64,000 nucleotides of DNA, from assembly GCA_951799405.1 (NCBI GenBank), contig OX637345.1, positions 9,610,001-9,674,000 on the forward strand, read 5' to 3'. The stretch comes from Agapetus fuscipes (lineage: Eukaryota > Arthropoda > Insecta > Trichoptera > Glossosomatidae). Both the position numbers and the translations under genes were made by a program. Positions 12,501 to 19,237 of the stretch are shown piece by piece. The notes below the pieces were generated by a model that was not told the origin of the DNA, ran no database searches, and saw only the letters and a list, made by a program, of their open reading frames with translations. How positions within the stretch are numbered: position 1 is the stretch's first letter; the number at the start of each line of letters is the position of its first letter.

Positions 12501-15500
12501 TTGTTCCCATGATGATGAAATCATTTACAAGAAATTGCTGGCCTGGGATGCAGTTTCACAGTAAATATTCATCTGTAAGTGTTTATACAGTTTGTATTAG
12601 ATTTATCATGACCAACAACAAACAAAAATTAAGTATTCAGTTTATATATTTTTCTACATTTTGGAACAATCATTGCCAATTGGCAAAGTAGGGTGATAAA
12701 GAAGGCCCCGCACTGTTTTTGGAGACAGAGCATTCAGGGCAGCCGCTCCAATGACTTGGAATGCTATTTCCGCCTCACCGAGGGAACTGGATTTGGAGAG
12801 ACCATTTAAAAGAAGTCTCTAGACTCAGCTCTTCGTTCAATCATATTGACAAGACAAAATTTGTATGGCACCTTTTATGACAGTGTGTCACTACAAAGGC
12901 GCTGTACAAATTTTGTCTTATTTATTTTTATTTATTTTAAAGAGGGAAACGTGGAACCAAATCTTCGAGGCAGCCTAGACGCACAGTAGGTTATAGCGCC
13001 AATAATAATGATATTCAATCGCTAATCGGAAGCTGATTATAAGTTTCTTCAAGTTTTTAGCATTCATCATTAAAAAGGAAACAGATGTCCTGGCTGGAAA
13101 ATATGAGAGAAAGGACCTTCATTCGAAATGTAGAGGAGCTGTTTTGAACAATGCAGAATAGAGACATGTACGCCGATGTGATCTCCAATGTCAGGGGACG
13201 CAAGAGGGAACATAAAGAGTATTCAGTAACTTACTGTTGTATGTGTATCTCCAGAGCCACTCCCGTGTTACTGTCTTTAGGCACGTGCTCCATCCTTACG
13301 GTGGTGTTGGTGAACTTCACCTTCACTCGGCACAAAACTGAAATAACAACAAACCATTACAGGTAACTCAAATTATAACTTCATAAGTAAAGACCTTTAA
13401 GAAAAGCTAGATGACATTGACACAATTTGTCTGAATAAGATCCAAGCAGGTATTCTCATGAGGCCAAAAATGATGATATGTAGCGTTATTGAAACAAGCG
13501 AATGTTTAAATCCCATCTTGTCCAATCGACGATAACTTTGACCCTGGTTCAACAGATGTCATTGGGTACCTACTTATTCATTGATAATTCATTACAATAA
13601 AAAATTATCAATTGATGATATAAAGAACTATTTCTACCCATGCAAAATAGGTTGGTAAATTGCAATCCTCTTCACAAATCTATTAACAATAAATTGCACA
13701 GAATCTGTACTCGACTTTCTTGCAAAAATAAACCCACTGTATGACGTATGTAAAGCTAGAATCATCTACCAGCTTATGCCGTTTCAATAAAAATATAATA
13801 TATCAATAATAAATCAATTTTATTCCACCGCGGTGTGTACCTGCATACTCGTACAATATGGATATAGGCATATAAATACTTAAATGAATATAAATATTTT
13901 GTTGATTTATTTGAAAAAGTACCATTACACAAGAAAGATCCTCGACTCATAGGTTGGTATGAAGCTGACTTCAGTACTGTACTGTACTGTATCCTGCCAC
14001 CGTTTCATTAGGGGTGGCCGGTACCTCCGCAGATGCGCCTCCACTTTTTGCTGTCATCACCTTTTTCATACATACTCTTCTCTTATTCTCACTCTGCAGA
14101 ATCCATTCTTTCGCAATCTCACCTATTTGGTCTAACCATTCTTTCCTCAGCCTTCCCCTTCCGCGCTTTCCTCTGACATTTCCTTTGTACACTTTCTTCG
14201 TTAGTTGTTCATCATCCTTTCTTTCAAGATGTCTGAACCATCTCATCGTACTTTTTTGTACTTTCATTCTCATATTCTCTTTTATACCACACTCGTTCAT
14301 CACTCAAGCATTACGTACTCTATCACTCAGTGTCTTTCCAGCCATTGCTCTCAGGTAAGCCATTTCAACCGTACTTACATACTTTACTCAGCTCACATTC
14401 ATTAAGCCTCACTTCCACCAACCAATATGCCATTGTGGACCGCCGATCTCATATTCTTCGTAAGTTTCCTATTTCTTGCAATTCTTCCAATCGTTTCCAT
14501 TACACTTCTTCCTCTACTAGCGCGCTTTTCCAATTATTTCGTCGATTTCGCATTCGACTCAAACTTGCTTCCCAGATAATCAAATTCTTTCACGACCTCC
14601 ACTCTTTTTTCATTCAGTCTTATCTCAATTTTCTCGCATTTCTCAGTCCTCCCAAAGTGTAAAAAATAATTCACTTTGTCAATGTCCTCCCTGTTTCAAA
14701 GAAGGTCGACAAGAGTTGCAGGTTTTATGTTCATTTGAGATTTGGTTTTAATTTGTAAGTACAAATTCAGCATTCGTAAGCGTGAACTTACACGTACCTG
14801 TTTGTGGGCATGCATTTCATATTAGTTTTGAATGTTTATATTTCATTGCAACTTATATTCTAGATTATTATAGATGGTCATTGAACCCATGCAAACTAGT
14901 ACTTTGTATGGTAGGTAAACTTTTTAGTTATATTTTGAAAAAGTAACGACTGATTATTATTGGTATTTATAAAATTTTAAGAATCGCAGCCTTTTATCTA
15001 TTTTTAACCCTTTTGACTACCAAGAAAATTGCTAATACATTTTGTATGGAAAATTTTCACTTTGTATGGCGGCTATACTTTTGATTCACTTTTTGGAAAA
15101 AATAATGATGGCAATATATAGGTTATTATTATTATTTTACATTTGTGCTACATTATTTTTTTATTAACCCTCTAACTGCCGAGAATTTTTCCATTATTTT
15201 TTTCTTCTATATGGCAACTCCCTAAACCGAGATTATGATGAAAAAATGATTATAATTATTAGATAGCACTATTATATAAATGGATTTACAAAAAATTTAA
15301 GAAAAATCGTCGGAGCCGTTTTTGAGAAAATCGCATTTTTAATTTTCAGCTCTTCGGAAGCCACCTTGAATTTTCAAAAAAGTAAAAAAAAAAAGATTAC
15401 GAATTAAAGTGATAAGCTTGTTCTTTCTATCAAATCTAAAACAAATTTAAATATCTTGCATTTTAATAGGTTTTTGTAATATTTTCGATTTAAAATTTCA

Positions 15501-18500
15501 GGTCGTGTAAACGATGCTTTATATTTATTTTTTCAAGATTTTTTTTTTGTAAATTTGTAGAAATTTATGTTTTCCATAATATTGTAGAACATTATATTTT
15601 TGTTGACCCCTTAACTTTCGAGAAAATCACAATCGTTTGTTTTTTTCATATGGCAGCCCATAGACACAGATTAGTAAGAGTGTTGTCATAACTAATTTAT
15701 TAAGTTAAAAATTAATTAGTGGCAATTCTGAAAATTTAAGAAAAATTCTTGGAGCCGTTTTTGAGAAAAGTGCAATTTTTTTTTTTTTTTGTATGGTAGC
15801 CATCTTGAATTTTCAAGTTGGTGTAATTCCATGTTATTCATACTTAATATATGTCCAAAAAAGTTGATGTAGCCAAAATTTGGTATCTCTAGGTCTTATA
15901 CTTTGGAAAGTGACACACACACATACATACATACATACATACATACATACATACATACATACATACATACATACAGACGGACGTTTTTGAAATATAGTGT
16001 TTTTTGGCATGTCCTGCACCAGGACAACTCATTTCCGTGAAAACTTTTTTTTTCTTTTTTCACACCAAATCATAACTTTCTTTATAGCCTTCGGCTATAG
16101 CAAGAAAGTAAAAAATATTGGTATAAGGCTGACCACCCATACTGTAAAAAATGGTTCACTTTGCCAATGTCACTCCTGTTTCAGGGAAGGTCGGCAAAAG
16201 TTGCAGGGTTTATGTTCATTTGAGGTTTGGATTTAATTTGTAAGTACACTTTCAGCATTTGTAAGCGTGAACTACACGTGTTTGTTTGCGGGCATGCATT
16301 TGATATGAGCTTTAAATGTTAATATTTCTTTGCAACTAAGATTATAGATCACTTTGAAAAGGGAGGAGTATCTAATCTAATCTAATCTAAGCTGCAAAGA
16401 TATATATCATTTAAGATTTATATTAAATGCATTCCCACAAGCAGACATGTATAATTTCGCGCTAACACATGCCGCATGTGGACCTACAATATAAAAACCC
16501 AATCTCAAATGAACATAAGCCTTGCAACTCTTGCCGTCCTTCCCTGAAACAGGGGTGACATTGGCAAAGTGAACCAATTTTTTACAGTATGGGTGGTCAG
16601 CCACATAACAACCTATAAGTCAAGGAACATACATGACAAATTACATTTTTAAAATCAATAAATTATAATATATACATGGACATAAAAAACTAAATCATAA
16701 AAACCAATTTTACTTTAACAAACCCTAGCCGCCAACATCACAGATCAACCGCCATTTCTTTCTATCCTTACATACTTCTTTCATTTCCTCCAGAGTCATA
16801 ACCTTCTTCATACAAGCTCTTCTTTTATTATGACTCTGGATATTCCATCTGGAGTATGAAGTTTTAAAGATTGCTTACTGGAGTCGATGGTCTGCGCGAA
16901 GAGCTCGATACCCTCGACAGGTTGCGGTGGCTGCGAGTTGTCTGTCTCCTGCTTGAGGCACTCCGCGGCCAGCTGCATGGAGGAGGTCATGGACGACCAC
17001 ATGGACTCCAGCATTGAGGTCGCTGCAACAACAAATGTCATCAATCAACATCTCAACAATGGTGAGCAGTCAAGGGAGATAATTAAGTGCATTTTTTTTT
17101 TAATTAGAATTTTATATTTTGTATTTGTTTTTAATGTTTATACATATTATTACTTGTTTATTTTAAAAATGTAATTTGTTGTGTATATTCCTTGACTCAC
17201 TTGACCACCCATGCTGTAAAATGGTTTGAATTGCCAATGACACCCCTGTATCAGGGAAGGACGGCTAGAGTTGCAGGGTGTACGTCCATTTAAGATTTGG
17301 GTTTTTATGTTGTAGGTTCACATGCGGCACGTGCAAGCGAGAACTTGTATGTGTCTGCTTGTGAGAATGCGTATAATGTGAATCCCTAATGTAATATATC
17401 TTTGCAACTTAGATTAGATTAGAGTAATGAAATAAAACAGCGTCGGTTCAATCCCAATTTGACGTGCTTGACTAAATTGTGACCCAAGTTAACAGATGTC
17501 ATTGGCAGATTGTTGATTCATAAGTGATGATTTGGGTGATTGTGTTTCTAACGCTTGCTATCTCCGTACGCAACCAATTTCAAGAAATTAATGTTTTAAT
17601 GTTGGCAGTGGTAAAATTTGGATAAAATCATTAACAAACTTGTTTTTTTTAAGTCAACATATAGCAGACACAGGAACTACAAAAAAAAACAATATACCTA
17701 TTATGGCACTTATCACTTCAAAAGAATATAATAAAAAAAAATCATTGCTATTGTACTGGAGTCACCCAATGTTGTATAAAGGCAACTCATTTAATAATCC
17801 TTGCTGTTTTTCATACAAACTGTTTGGTACTGCGATCAGCTGTTTACGAGCCGCCATGATTTATTGCTTGCTATCTTCACATATATATTATGGTAAGGTC
17901 TATCGACTCGCTGAATCTGCAGGCCTACGTCATCTGTCCATCATATATTTAATGAATATCGAATTAGATCCTTTGTTTCAGGGAAGGTCGGCAAAAGTTG
18001 TGGGGCTTATGTTCATTTGAGGTTTGAATTTTATTTGTAAGTACACAATCAGCATTTGTAAGCGCGAACTACACGTGTTTGTTTGTGGGCATACATCTGA
18101 GAGCTTTGAATGAATATATCCTTGCAACTTAGATTATAGATTATAGTTTCAGCTTGTGATGCAACGTTGCTTACCACTTTCGGAGCGTTGCTTTGGCTGT
18201 ACGGTGACAGTGAGGCCTTCCACTTCCACAAAGGAGTCATCTTTAAGCAGGGTTGCCCACGGGATGGAAACATTCATCTTCTTCACATACCCATCCACAA
18301 ACTCCAGTGGCCAGCCCTGAGTTTCCCCTAGCTCATTCAGTGCCTGAAACATTATTTCATAATGCCACAAAATAATAATCTGCGCTTTATTTATAGTGCG
18401 TAACAAAAGTTTATAATTTAAATTTGGAATTAAACCAAATCCAGTTTGAATAATAAATTCAAATTAAGTACAAAGGTCATGGGAGGATATGAGTCAAAGG

Positions 18501-18767
18501 GAAGTCCTTGACAAGTCAACTTATAAAATAAAAAAAACTTCAAAATAAATGTACGAAAAGATATGTTGTTGAATTTGAAAAATAATTCATTGTTCTTACC
18601 TCGCAATCAAGGCTAACGTTGGACACAGTTCCTGTACCATTGTAGAGATCAACGCTCAGCTGGTCCAATGTCAACTTTTCTTCCAGAAATTGTCCCAGAT
18701 ATCTCTGCAGCAAATACCTGCAGGCACGTTTTTTAATATTCTCCGACCACGGTACGTACCAAGGCAT
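3355..18767 (-). CDS. ATG2: Autophagy-related protein 2 (ATG2), N-terminal ~818 aa in 13 exons; 3' part off the left edge
   Basis: ATG2 proteins are rod-shaped bridge-like lipid-transfer proteins that move phospholipids from the ER to the growing phagophore together with WIPI proteins and ATG9. Exons (minus strand): 18767-18600, 18343-18175, 17022-16879, 13337-13235, 11981-11376, 10734-10580, 10393-10223, 9466-9381, 8637-8453, 7390-7245, 6475-6325, 5494-5306, 3535-3355. Splice phases chain without a frame break through all 13, giving 818 codons. The start MPWYVPWSENIKKRACRY is the characteristic ATG2 chorein N terminus, and the last exon carries the conserved DLRPAHDMSRLAWWQRGVR block. The family is usually about 1,900-2,300 aa, so roughly 1,100 aa are missing beyond the edge. 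Introns carry most of the local transposons. All introns are GT-AG except the one after exon 9, which appears to start with GC. Recognition is from memory of the family, not from a search. Confidence 0.93.
3556..4062 (+). repeat. SINE family B interrupted by a LINE fragment
   Basis: The SINE head GTAGTCGAGTGGTAACGC, with B box GGTTCGCATCCCGG, starts at 3556. The SINE body resumes at 3872 with AAAAATTCATATACG. The 3660-3871 insert is from a LINE tail on the other strand, so the LINE piece arrived after the SINE. Confidence 0.8.
3660..3871 (-). mobile_element. LINE 3' relic inserted in a SINE
   Basis: The minus strand reads MERMTKGTNSRGRPRQEYLE, then DLKRAAQDREEWRRRVKEIA and a stop. The GRPR...AQDR.EWR..V pattern is the C-terminal tail of many arthropod non-LTR reverse transcriptases. 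Confidence 0.65.
4070..4262 (+). repeat. LINE 3'-UTR repeat, degenerate copy
   Basis: It shares the ordered landmarks AGGTTGGTAGGAGGCTGACC, GTTCACTTTTGC, GGCAGAAGTTGCAAAG and TATGTTCATGTGA with the family described at 5600-6292. Confidence 0.75.
4981..5045 (+). other. Poly-G tracts
   Basis: Two G-runs occur within 65 bp: GAGGGGGAGGGGGGG at ~4983-4997 and a run of about 13 G at ~5029-5041. They are a possible G-quadruplex source and a likely sequencing trouble spot. Confidence 0.6.
5106..5265 (+). repeat. LINE 3'-UTR repeat, 3'-truncated
   Basis: Landmarks run from TTCCTTAACTTATAGGTTGG to TTCACATGCAGCAG and then break off 40 bp before the splice donor of ATG2 exon 12. Confidence 0.8.
5306..5494 (-). 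CDS. ATG2: ATG2 exon 12 (residues 695-758)
   Basis: The acceptor is GTTGTCAG|CGTGG and the donor CTCAG|GTGAGG. It encodes VVMEPCTMEVDISLVDRLCA and MELSVTCPQLKVKL, typical ATG2 sequence (MEVDI.LVDRL). A plus-strand LINE 3'-UTR repeat stops 40 bp from the donor. Confidence 0.92.
5600..6292 (+). mobile_element. LINE (dominant family) 3' end: RT tail plus 3' UTR
   Basis: The frame reads IKRSLFRWFGYMERMNDERL, TKKVYVARIDGCRGRGRPRK, VWMDQI and NKRRACMKKVM, then breaks. It is followed by the ~330-bp 3' UTR (ACTTATAGGTTGGTATGAGG, CAGGGAAGGTCGGCAAGAG, GCTTGTGGGAATGCATTTAA). This copy shows that the abundant dispersed repeat in this window is the 3' UTR of this LINE. It lies in ATG2 intron 11. Confidence 0.85.
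6325..6475 (-). CDS. ATG2: ATG2 exon 11 (residues 645-695)
   Basis: The acceptor is TCTATAG|AGAGCC and the donor ATCAG|GTTTGT. It encodes ESQKESEKSGQDPM, then VKVTFKHTQKAGKT and YTQPKTEI. A strand-rich hydrophilic segment of the rod. Confidence 0.9.
6797..6975 (-). mobile_element. LINE 3' end, WNELPVSVF family, truncated
   Basis: It shares the 3' terminal sequence (CCTGTGCGGGAGACTCC and AGAGACTCTAGGGGTC) with the longer copies at 55385 and 61705. Confidence 0.75.
7245..7390 (-). CDS. ATG2: ATG2 exon 10 (residues 596-645)
   Basis: The acceptor is GATTGCAG|GTTACTG and the donor CACAATG|GTAAAC. It encodes LLAAPVVLEGREKSS and SCISGQLTTARLDLRECL, then NLSVPLLVFHN. The first residues continue the HIR motif of exon 9, giving the HLRL..... 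transition seen in ATG2 proteins. Confidence 0.92.
7552..8209. mobile_element. Non-autonomous DNA transposon with 16-bp terminal inverted repeats, TAA duplication
   Basis: AGCTGGGGATACACAT at 7552-7567 is exactly inverted at 8194-8209. Both ends are flanked by TAA (7549-7551 and 8210-8212). The interior repeats GCATGCCAGT/ACTGGCATGC motifs and has a perfect 17-bp-arm hairpin at 8073-8115. There is no transposase frame. It sits in the ATG2 intron between exons 9 and 10. The three-base TAA duplication is compatible with the PIF/Harbinger group. Confidence 0.75.
8274..8396 (-). pseudogene. Duplicated fragment of ATG2 exon 9 and its splice donor
   Basis: This segment repeats 8441-8563 at an offset of 167 bp. 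It still reads as LGLFDVDGYGSPDMEQANKAF then HEAVSFNHIRQHI, with several substitutions and no stop. The CAG|GCAACA end is preserved. I see no good acceptor immediately upstream: the sequence before it is AT-rich and ends TTTAACTCCGGCTTC. It is therefore probably a dead tandem duplication inside the intron, although alternative exon use cannot be excluded. Confidence 0.8.
8453..8637 (-). CDS. ATG2: ATG2 exon 9 (residues 535-596), apparent GC donor
   Basis: The acceptor is GGTCAG|GACATCC. The exon encodes DILTLSGSACGG, AASSAFFSRLGLFAVGGYG and FHEAVSFNHIR. The next exon needs the codon split AG|G. The only matching end is CACATCAG|GCAACA, so the intron appears to start with GC instead of GT. If read through, the frame hits a stop about 15 codons later. 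The 3' two-thirds of the exon has a diverged tandem copy 167 bp downstream (8274-8396). Confidence 0.85.
8851..9035 (-). repeat. LINE 3'-UTR repeat
   Basis: Antisense landmarks TTGCAAAGATATATTAACAT, ATGCATGCCCACAAACAGAC and GACCTTCCCTGAAACAGG are present in order. Confidence 0.8.
9060..9330 (+). mobile_element. Degenerate LINE RT-tail relic
   Basis: Broken frames read SLNDRVRSDWVMNECGI and then ERMDNERLTK, homologous to the relic at 13986-14657. Several stops and frameshifts are present. Confidence 0.65.
9381..9466 (-). CDS. ATG2: ATG2 exon 8 (residues 506-534)
   Basis: The acceptor is CTTCCAG|CTCC and the donor CATGAG|GTTAGT, phase 0. It encodes DVSQVHIRISSFACVLLHE, matching the conserved V.VR.SS....LLHED segment of ATG2, which continues in the next exon as DILTL. 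Confidence 0.93.
9640..9862 (-). repeat. SINE family B, partial
   Basis: Antisense body landmarks (GAAGCCTCTGCAAGCTTGG, TTTTTCAACCCAGCAAAG) are present with a decayed tRNA head ending ACTACGAACTGGTC. Confidence 0.7.
9880..10045. mobile_element. Palindromic MITE-like element
   Basis: TTTTCTGGGCTGTGTAGCCG on the left is inverted as CGGCTACACAACCCGGAAAA on the right, with GGTTGGTT/AACCAACC further in. The centre holds CAGTTTCGCCCATAGGCTTC and its partner ATGGGC, a stem followed by GAAAC on the minus strand. It lies in the ATG2 intron between exons 7 and 8. Confidence 0.65.
10223..10393 (-). CDS. ATG2: ATG2 exon 7 (residues 449-506)
   Basis: The acceptor is ATTACAG|ATGAC and the donor GAGAG|GTCAGT. 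The product is low-complexity: acidic DDSDEEDEKF followed by Ser-rich runs (SSGSMSSSITSTASS) and an RRRR stretch. It is probably an exposed loop on the rod. Only frame continuity with its neighbours supports it, so it is slightly less secure. Confidence 0.88.
10580..10734 (-). CDS. ATG2: ATG2 exon 6 (residues 397-449)
   Basis: The acceptor is GTTCCAG|CAAC and the donor ATCG|GTAAGC. It encodes NVPLRTHPGMESKPMQ, FERVEAQLMGGLGAG and HSLSSRHGWSTANIG. The middle of the exon is very GC-rich, in sharp contrast to its introns. Confidence 0.92.
11130..11352 (+). repeat. Composite of SINE-A tail and LINE 3'-UTR end
   Basis: The left half resembles antisense SINE A (TATTTATTCGTACAGGTAA, CTTCAATTGAAG). 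The right half, from ~11240, has the LINE UTR end (TTGTGAGCATGCATTTGATA, CTTGCAACTTAGATTATAGA). Confidence 0.6.
11376..11981 (-). CDS. ATG2: ATG2 exon 5 (residues 195-397)
   Basis: This is the largest exon. It contains the conserved TYVVSTFTTKRISFQGITFH strand, an acidic Ser/Asn-rich linker that looks disordered, then MAGRQELRLKLKQSEE and GSLTLFLSPRQLHVLLELANG, a hallmark ATG2 block. The acceptor is TTTCAG|CATTG and the donor AACAG|GTTTGA. Confidence 0.94.
12690..12915 (+). mobile_element. CR1/L2-like LINE C-terminal relic
   Basis: The translation reads VFGDRAFRAAAPMTWNAIS and LERPFKRSL, followed after one stop by TQLF. This is the GDRAF..AAP..WN.LP....F+..LKT.LF tail of CR1-type reverse transcriptases. 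Confidence 0.75.
13235..13337 (-). CDS. ATG2: ATG2 exon 4 (residues 161-195)
   Basis: The acceptor is TTTCAG|TTTTG and the donor CAACA|GTAAGT. It encodes LCRVKVKFTNTTVRMEHVP then TGVALEIHIQ, the conserved beta-strand pair (RIKV.F..T.VR.EH) of ATG2. The flanking intron on the exon 3 side is ~3.5 kb and full of LINE pieces. Confidence 0.93.
13938..14880 (+). repeat. LINE 3'-UTR repeat split by an opposite-strand LINE insertion
   Basis: The first part, ACTCATAGGTTGGTATGAAG, runs to GCTGAC at 13985. The rest resumes at ~14658 with TGTAAAAAATAATTCAC and ends at ~14880. Between them lies the minus-strand LINE relic. Confidence 0.75.
13986..14657 (-). mobile_element. LINE RT C-terminal relic (RMKVQKSTMRWFRHLER)
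   Basis: Broken minus-strand frames read VVKEFDYLGSKFE, MAYLRAMAGKTLSDRV, then MKVQKSTMRWFRHLERKDDE and GKRGRGRLRKEWLDQIGEIA. FDYLGS is the usual non-LTR RT thumb-region motif. Confidence 0.8.
14881..15905. other. AT-rich intron with a reiterated ~400-bp decayed segment
   Basis: GGAGCCGTTTTTGAGAAAA occurs at ~15310 and again at ~15750, each followed by an AT-rich stretch and then CCTTGAATTTTCAA or CATCTTGAATTTTCAA. This suggests an old tandem duplication. No gene is seen. Confidence 0.5.
15910..15976. repeat. (CATA)n microsatellite
   Basis: CACACACACATACATACATA continues as about 14 tandem CATA units. Confidence 0.95.
16074..16110. other. Stem-loop CTTTCTTTATAGCC / GGCTATAGCAAGAAAG
   Basis: TATAGCC (16083-16089), loop TTC and GGCTATA (16093-16099) pair, and the flanks extend the stem with a 2-nt bulge. 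It ends the CATA-containing block and borders the next LINE UTR copy, so it may be the terminus of a separate element. Confidence 0.5.
16118..16350 (+). repeat. LINE 3'-UTR repeat
   Basis: Ordered landmarks run from GGTATAAGGCTGACCACCC to TTGCAACTAAGATTATAGA. Confidence 0.85.
16371..16855 (-). mobile_element. LINE (dominant family) 3' end with (TCTAA)n tail
   Basis: On the minus strand, HNKRRACMKKVMTLEEMKEV, then KWRLICDVGG, is followed by the full 3' UTR. The copy ends in (AGATT)n, seen here as TCTAATCTAATCTAATCTAA. It stops ~25 bp from ATG2 exon 3. Confidence 0.85.
16879..17022 (-). CDS. ATG2: ATG2 exon 3 (residues 113-160)
   Basis: The acceptor is GTTGCAG|CG and the donor CTCCA|GTAAGC. 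It encodes SMTSSMQLAAECLKQ...PPQPVEGIELFAQTID, the segment that follows the chorein_N domain in animal ATG2. A minus-strand LINE copy ends only ~25 bp downstream of the donor. Confidence 0.93.
17125..17422 (+). repeat. LINE 3'-UTR repeat
   Basis: It includes the upstream UTR stretch TTTTAAAAATGTAATTTGTT and runs to GCAACTTAGATTAGATTAG. Confidence 0.85.
17640..17960. other. AT-rich ATG2 intron 2, unique
   Basis: No conserved coding, RNA or repeat structure is recognised. Confidence 0.4.
17975..18147 (+). repeat. LINE 3'-UTR repeat, 5'-truncated
   Basis: It starts at TTTCAGGGAAGGTCGGCAAA and ends ACTTAGATTATAGATTATAG, 28 bp before the splice donor region of ATG2 exon 2. Confidence 0.85.
18175..18343 (-). 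CDS. ATG2: ATG2 exon 2 (residues 57-113)
   Basis: The acceptor is TTTCAG|GCACTG and the donor GTG|GTAAGC. The product ALNELGETQGWPLEFVDGY...IPWATLLKDD matches the chorein_N pattern of ATG2, where a hydrophobic strand follows a PLE.V.G motif. The exon ends with one base of a split codon. Confidence 0.93.
18600..18767 (-). CDS. ATG2: ATG2 exon 1 (residues 1-56)
   Basis: The ATG at 18767-18765 opens MPWYVPWSENIKKRAC and the exon continues through LEEKLTLDQLSVDLYNGTG, the membrane-inserting start of the chorein_N lipid-entry region. The donor is GAG|GTAAGA, phase 0. Confidence 0.95.
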
Positions 18768-19237
18768 TTTGTAAAAATACTTTCAATTATTTTACGACGC
18801 AATTTTTTCATTTATTATCACTCAACAAACTTGACATCTAGCACGTTTCACAGTTCATTGTTATGTTTTTGTCTCGTTATAAACACGGTGAGATGAAGCA
18901 TACTTCCGTCTCTTTTTAAATGATAGGTAGATTATCTCATGGTTTTTTTTCTTGTAATATTTATCCTTTATGTATTATGGTTTATTTAATTGAATCAAAT
19001 TACAAGTATTTCGTTTTAGTTTTTCCAAAACCTGCATTTTAAAATGAAAATAACTGTTGAAAATGATTTTTTCTTGTCTATGGAAAAAAAAACATTTTGT
19101 CTATCAAAAAAAAAATCAGCATGGCGGCCGAGTTCGCGCAGTTGTGTTGTTGAAGTTCTATTATTATTGGAAAGTTAAGAAAAATACTCGTTTTAAGTCC
19201 ATCCTAAGTTAAGTTAAGCCAACTCGATGTCTACAAA
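18768..19237. promoter_or_regulatory. Shared divergent promoter interval of ATG2 and POLI
   Basis: About 470 bp separate the two start codons, which point away from each other. The interval is AT-rich with a short GC-richer core at 19120-19145 containing ATGGCGGCC and TTCGCGCAG. The ATGGCGGC string resembles the downstream YY1-type motif common in housekeeping promoters. No TATA box is obvious. That the interval is a shared promoter is inferred from geometry. Confidence 0.5.
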
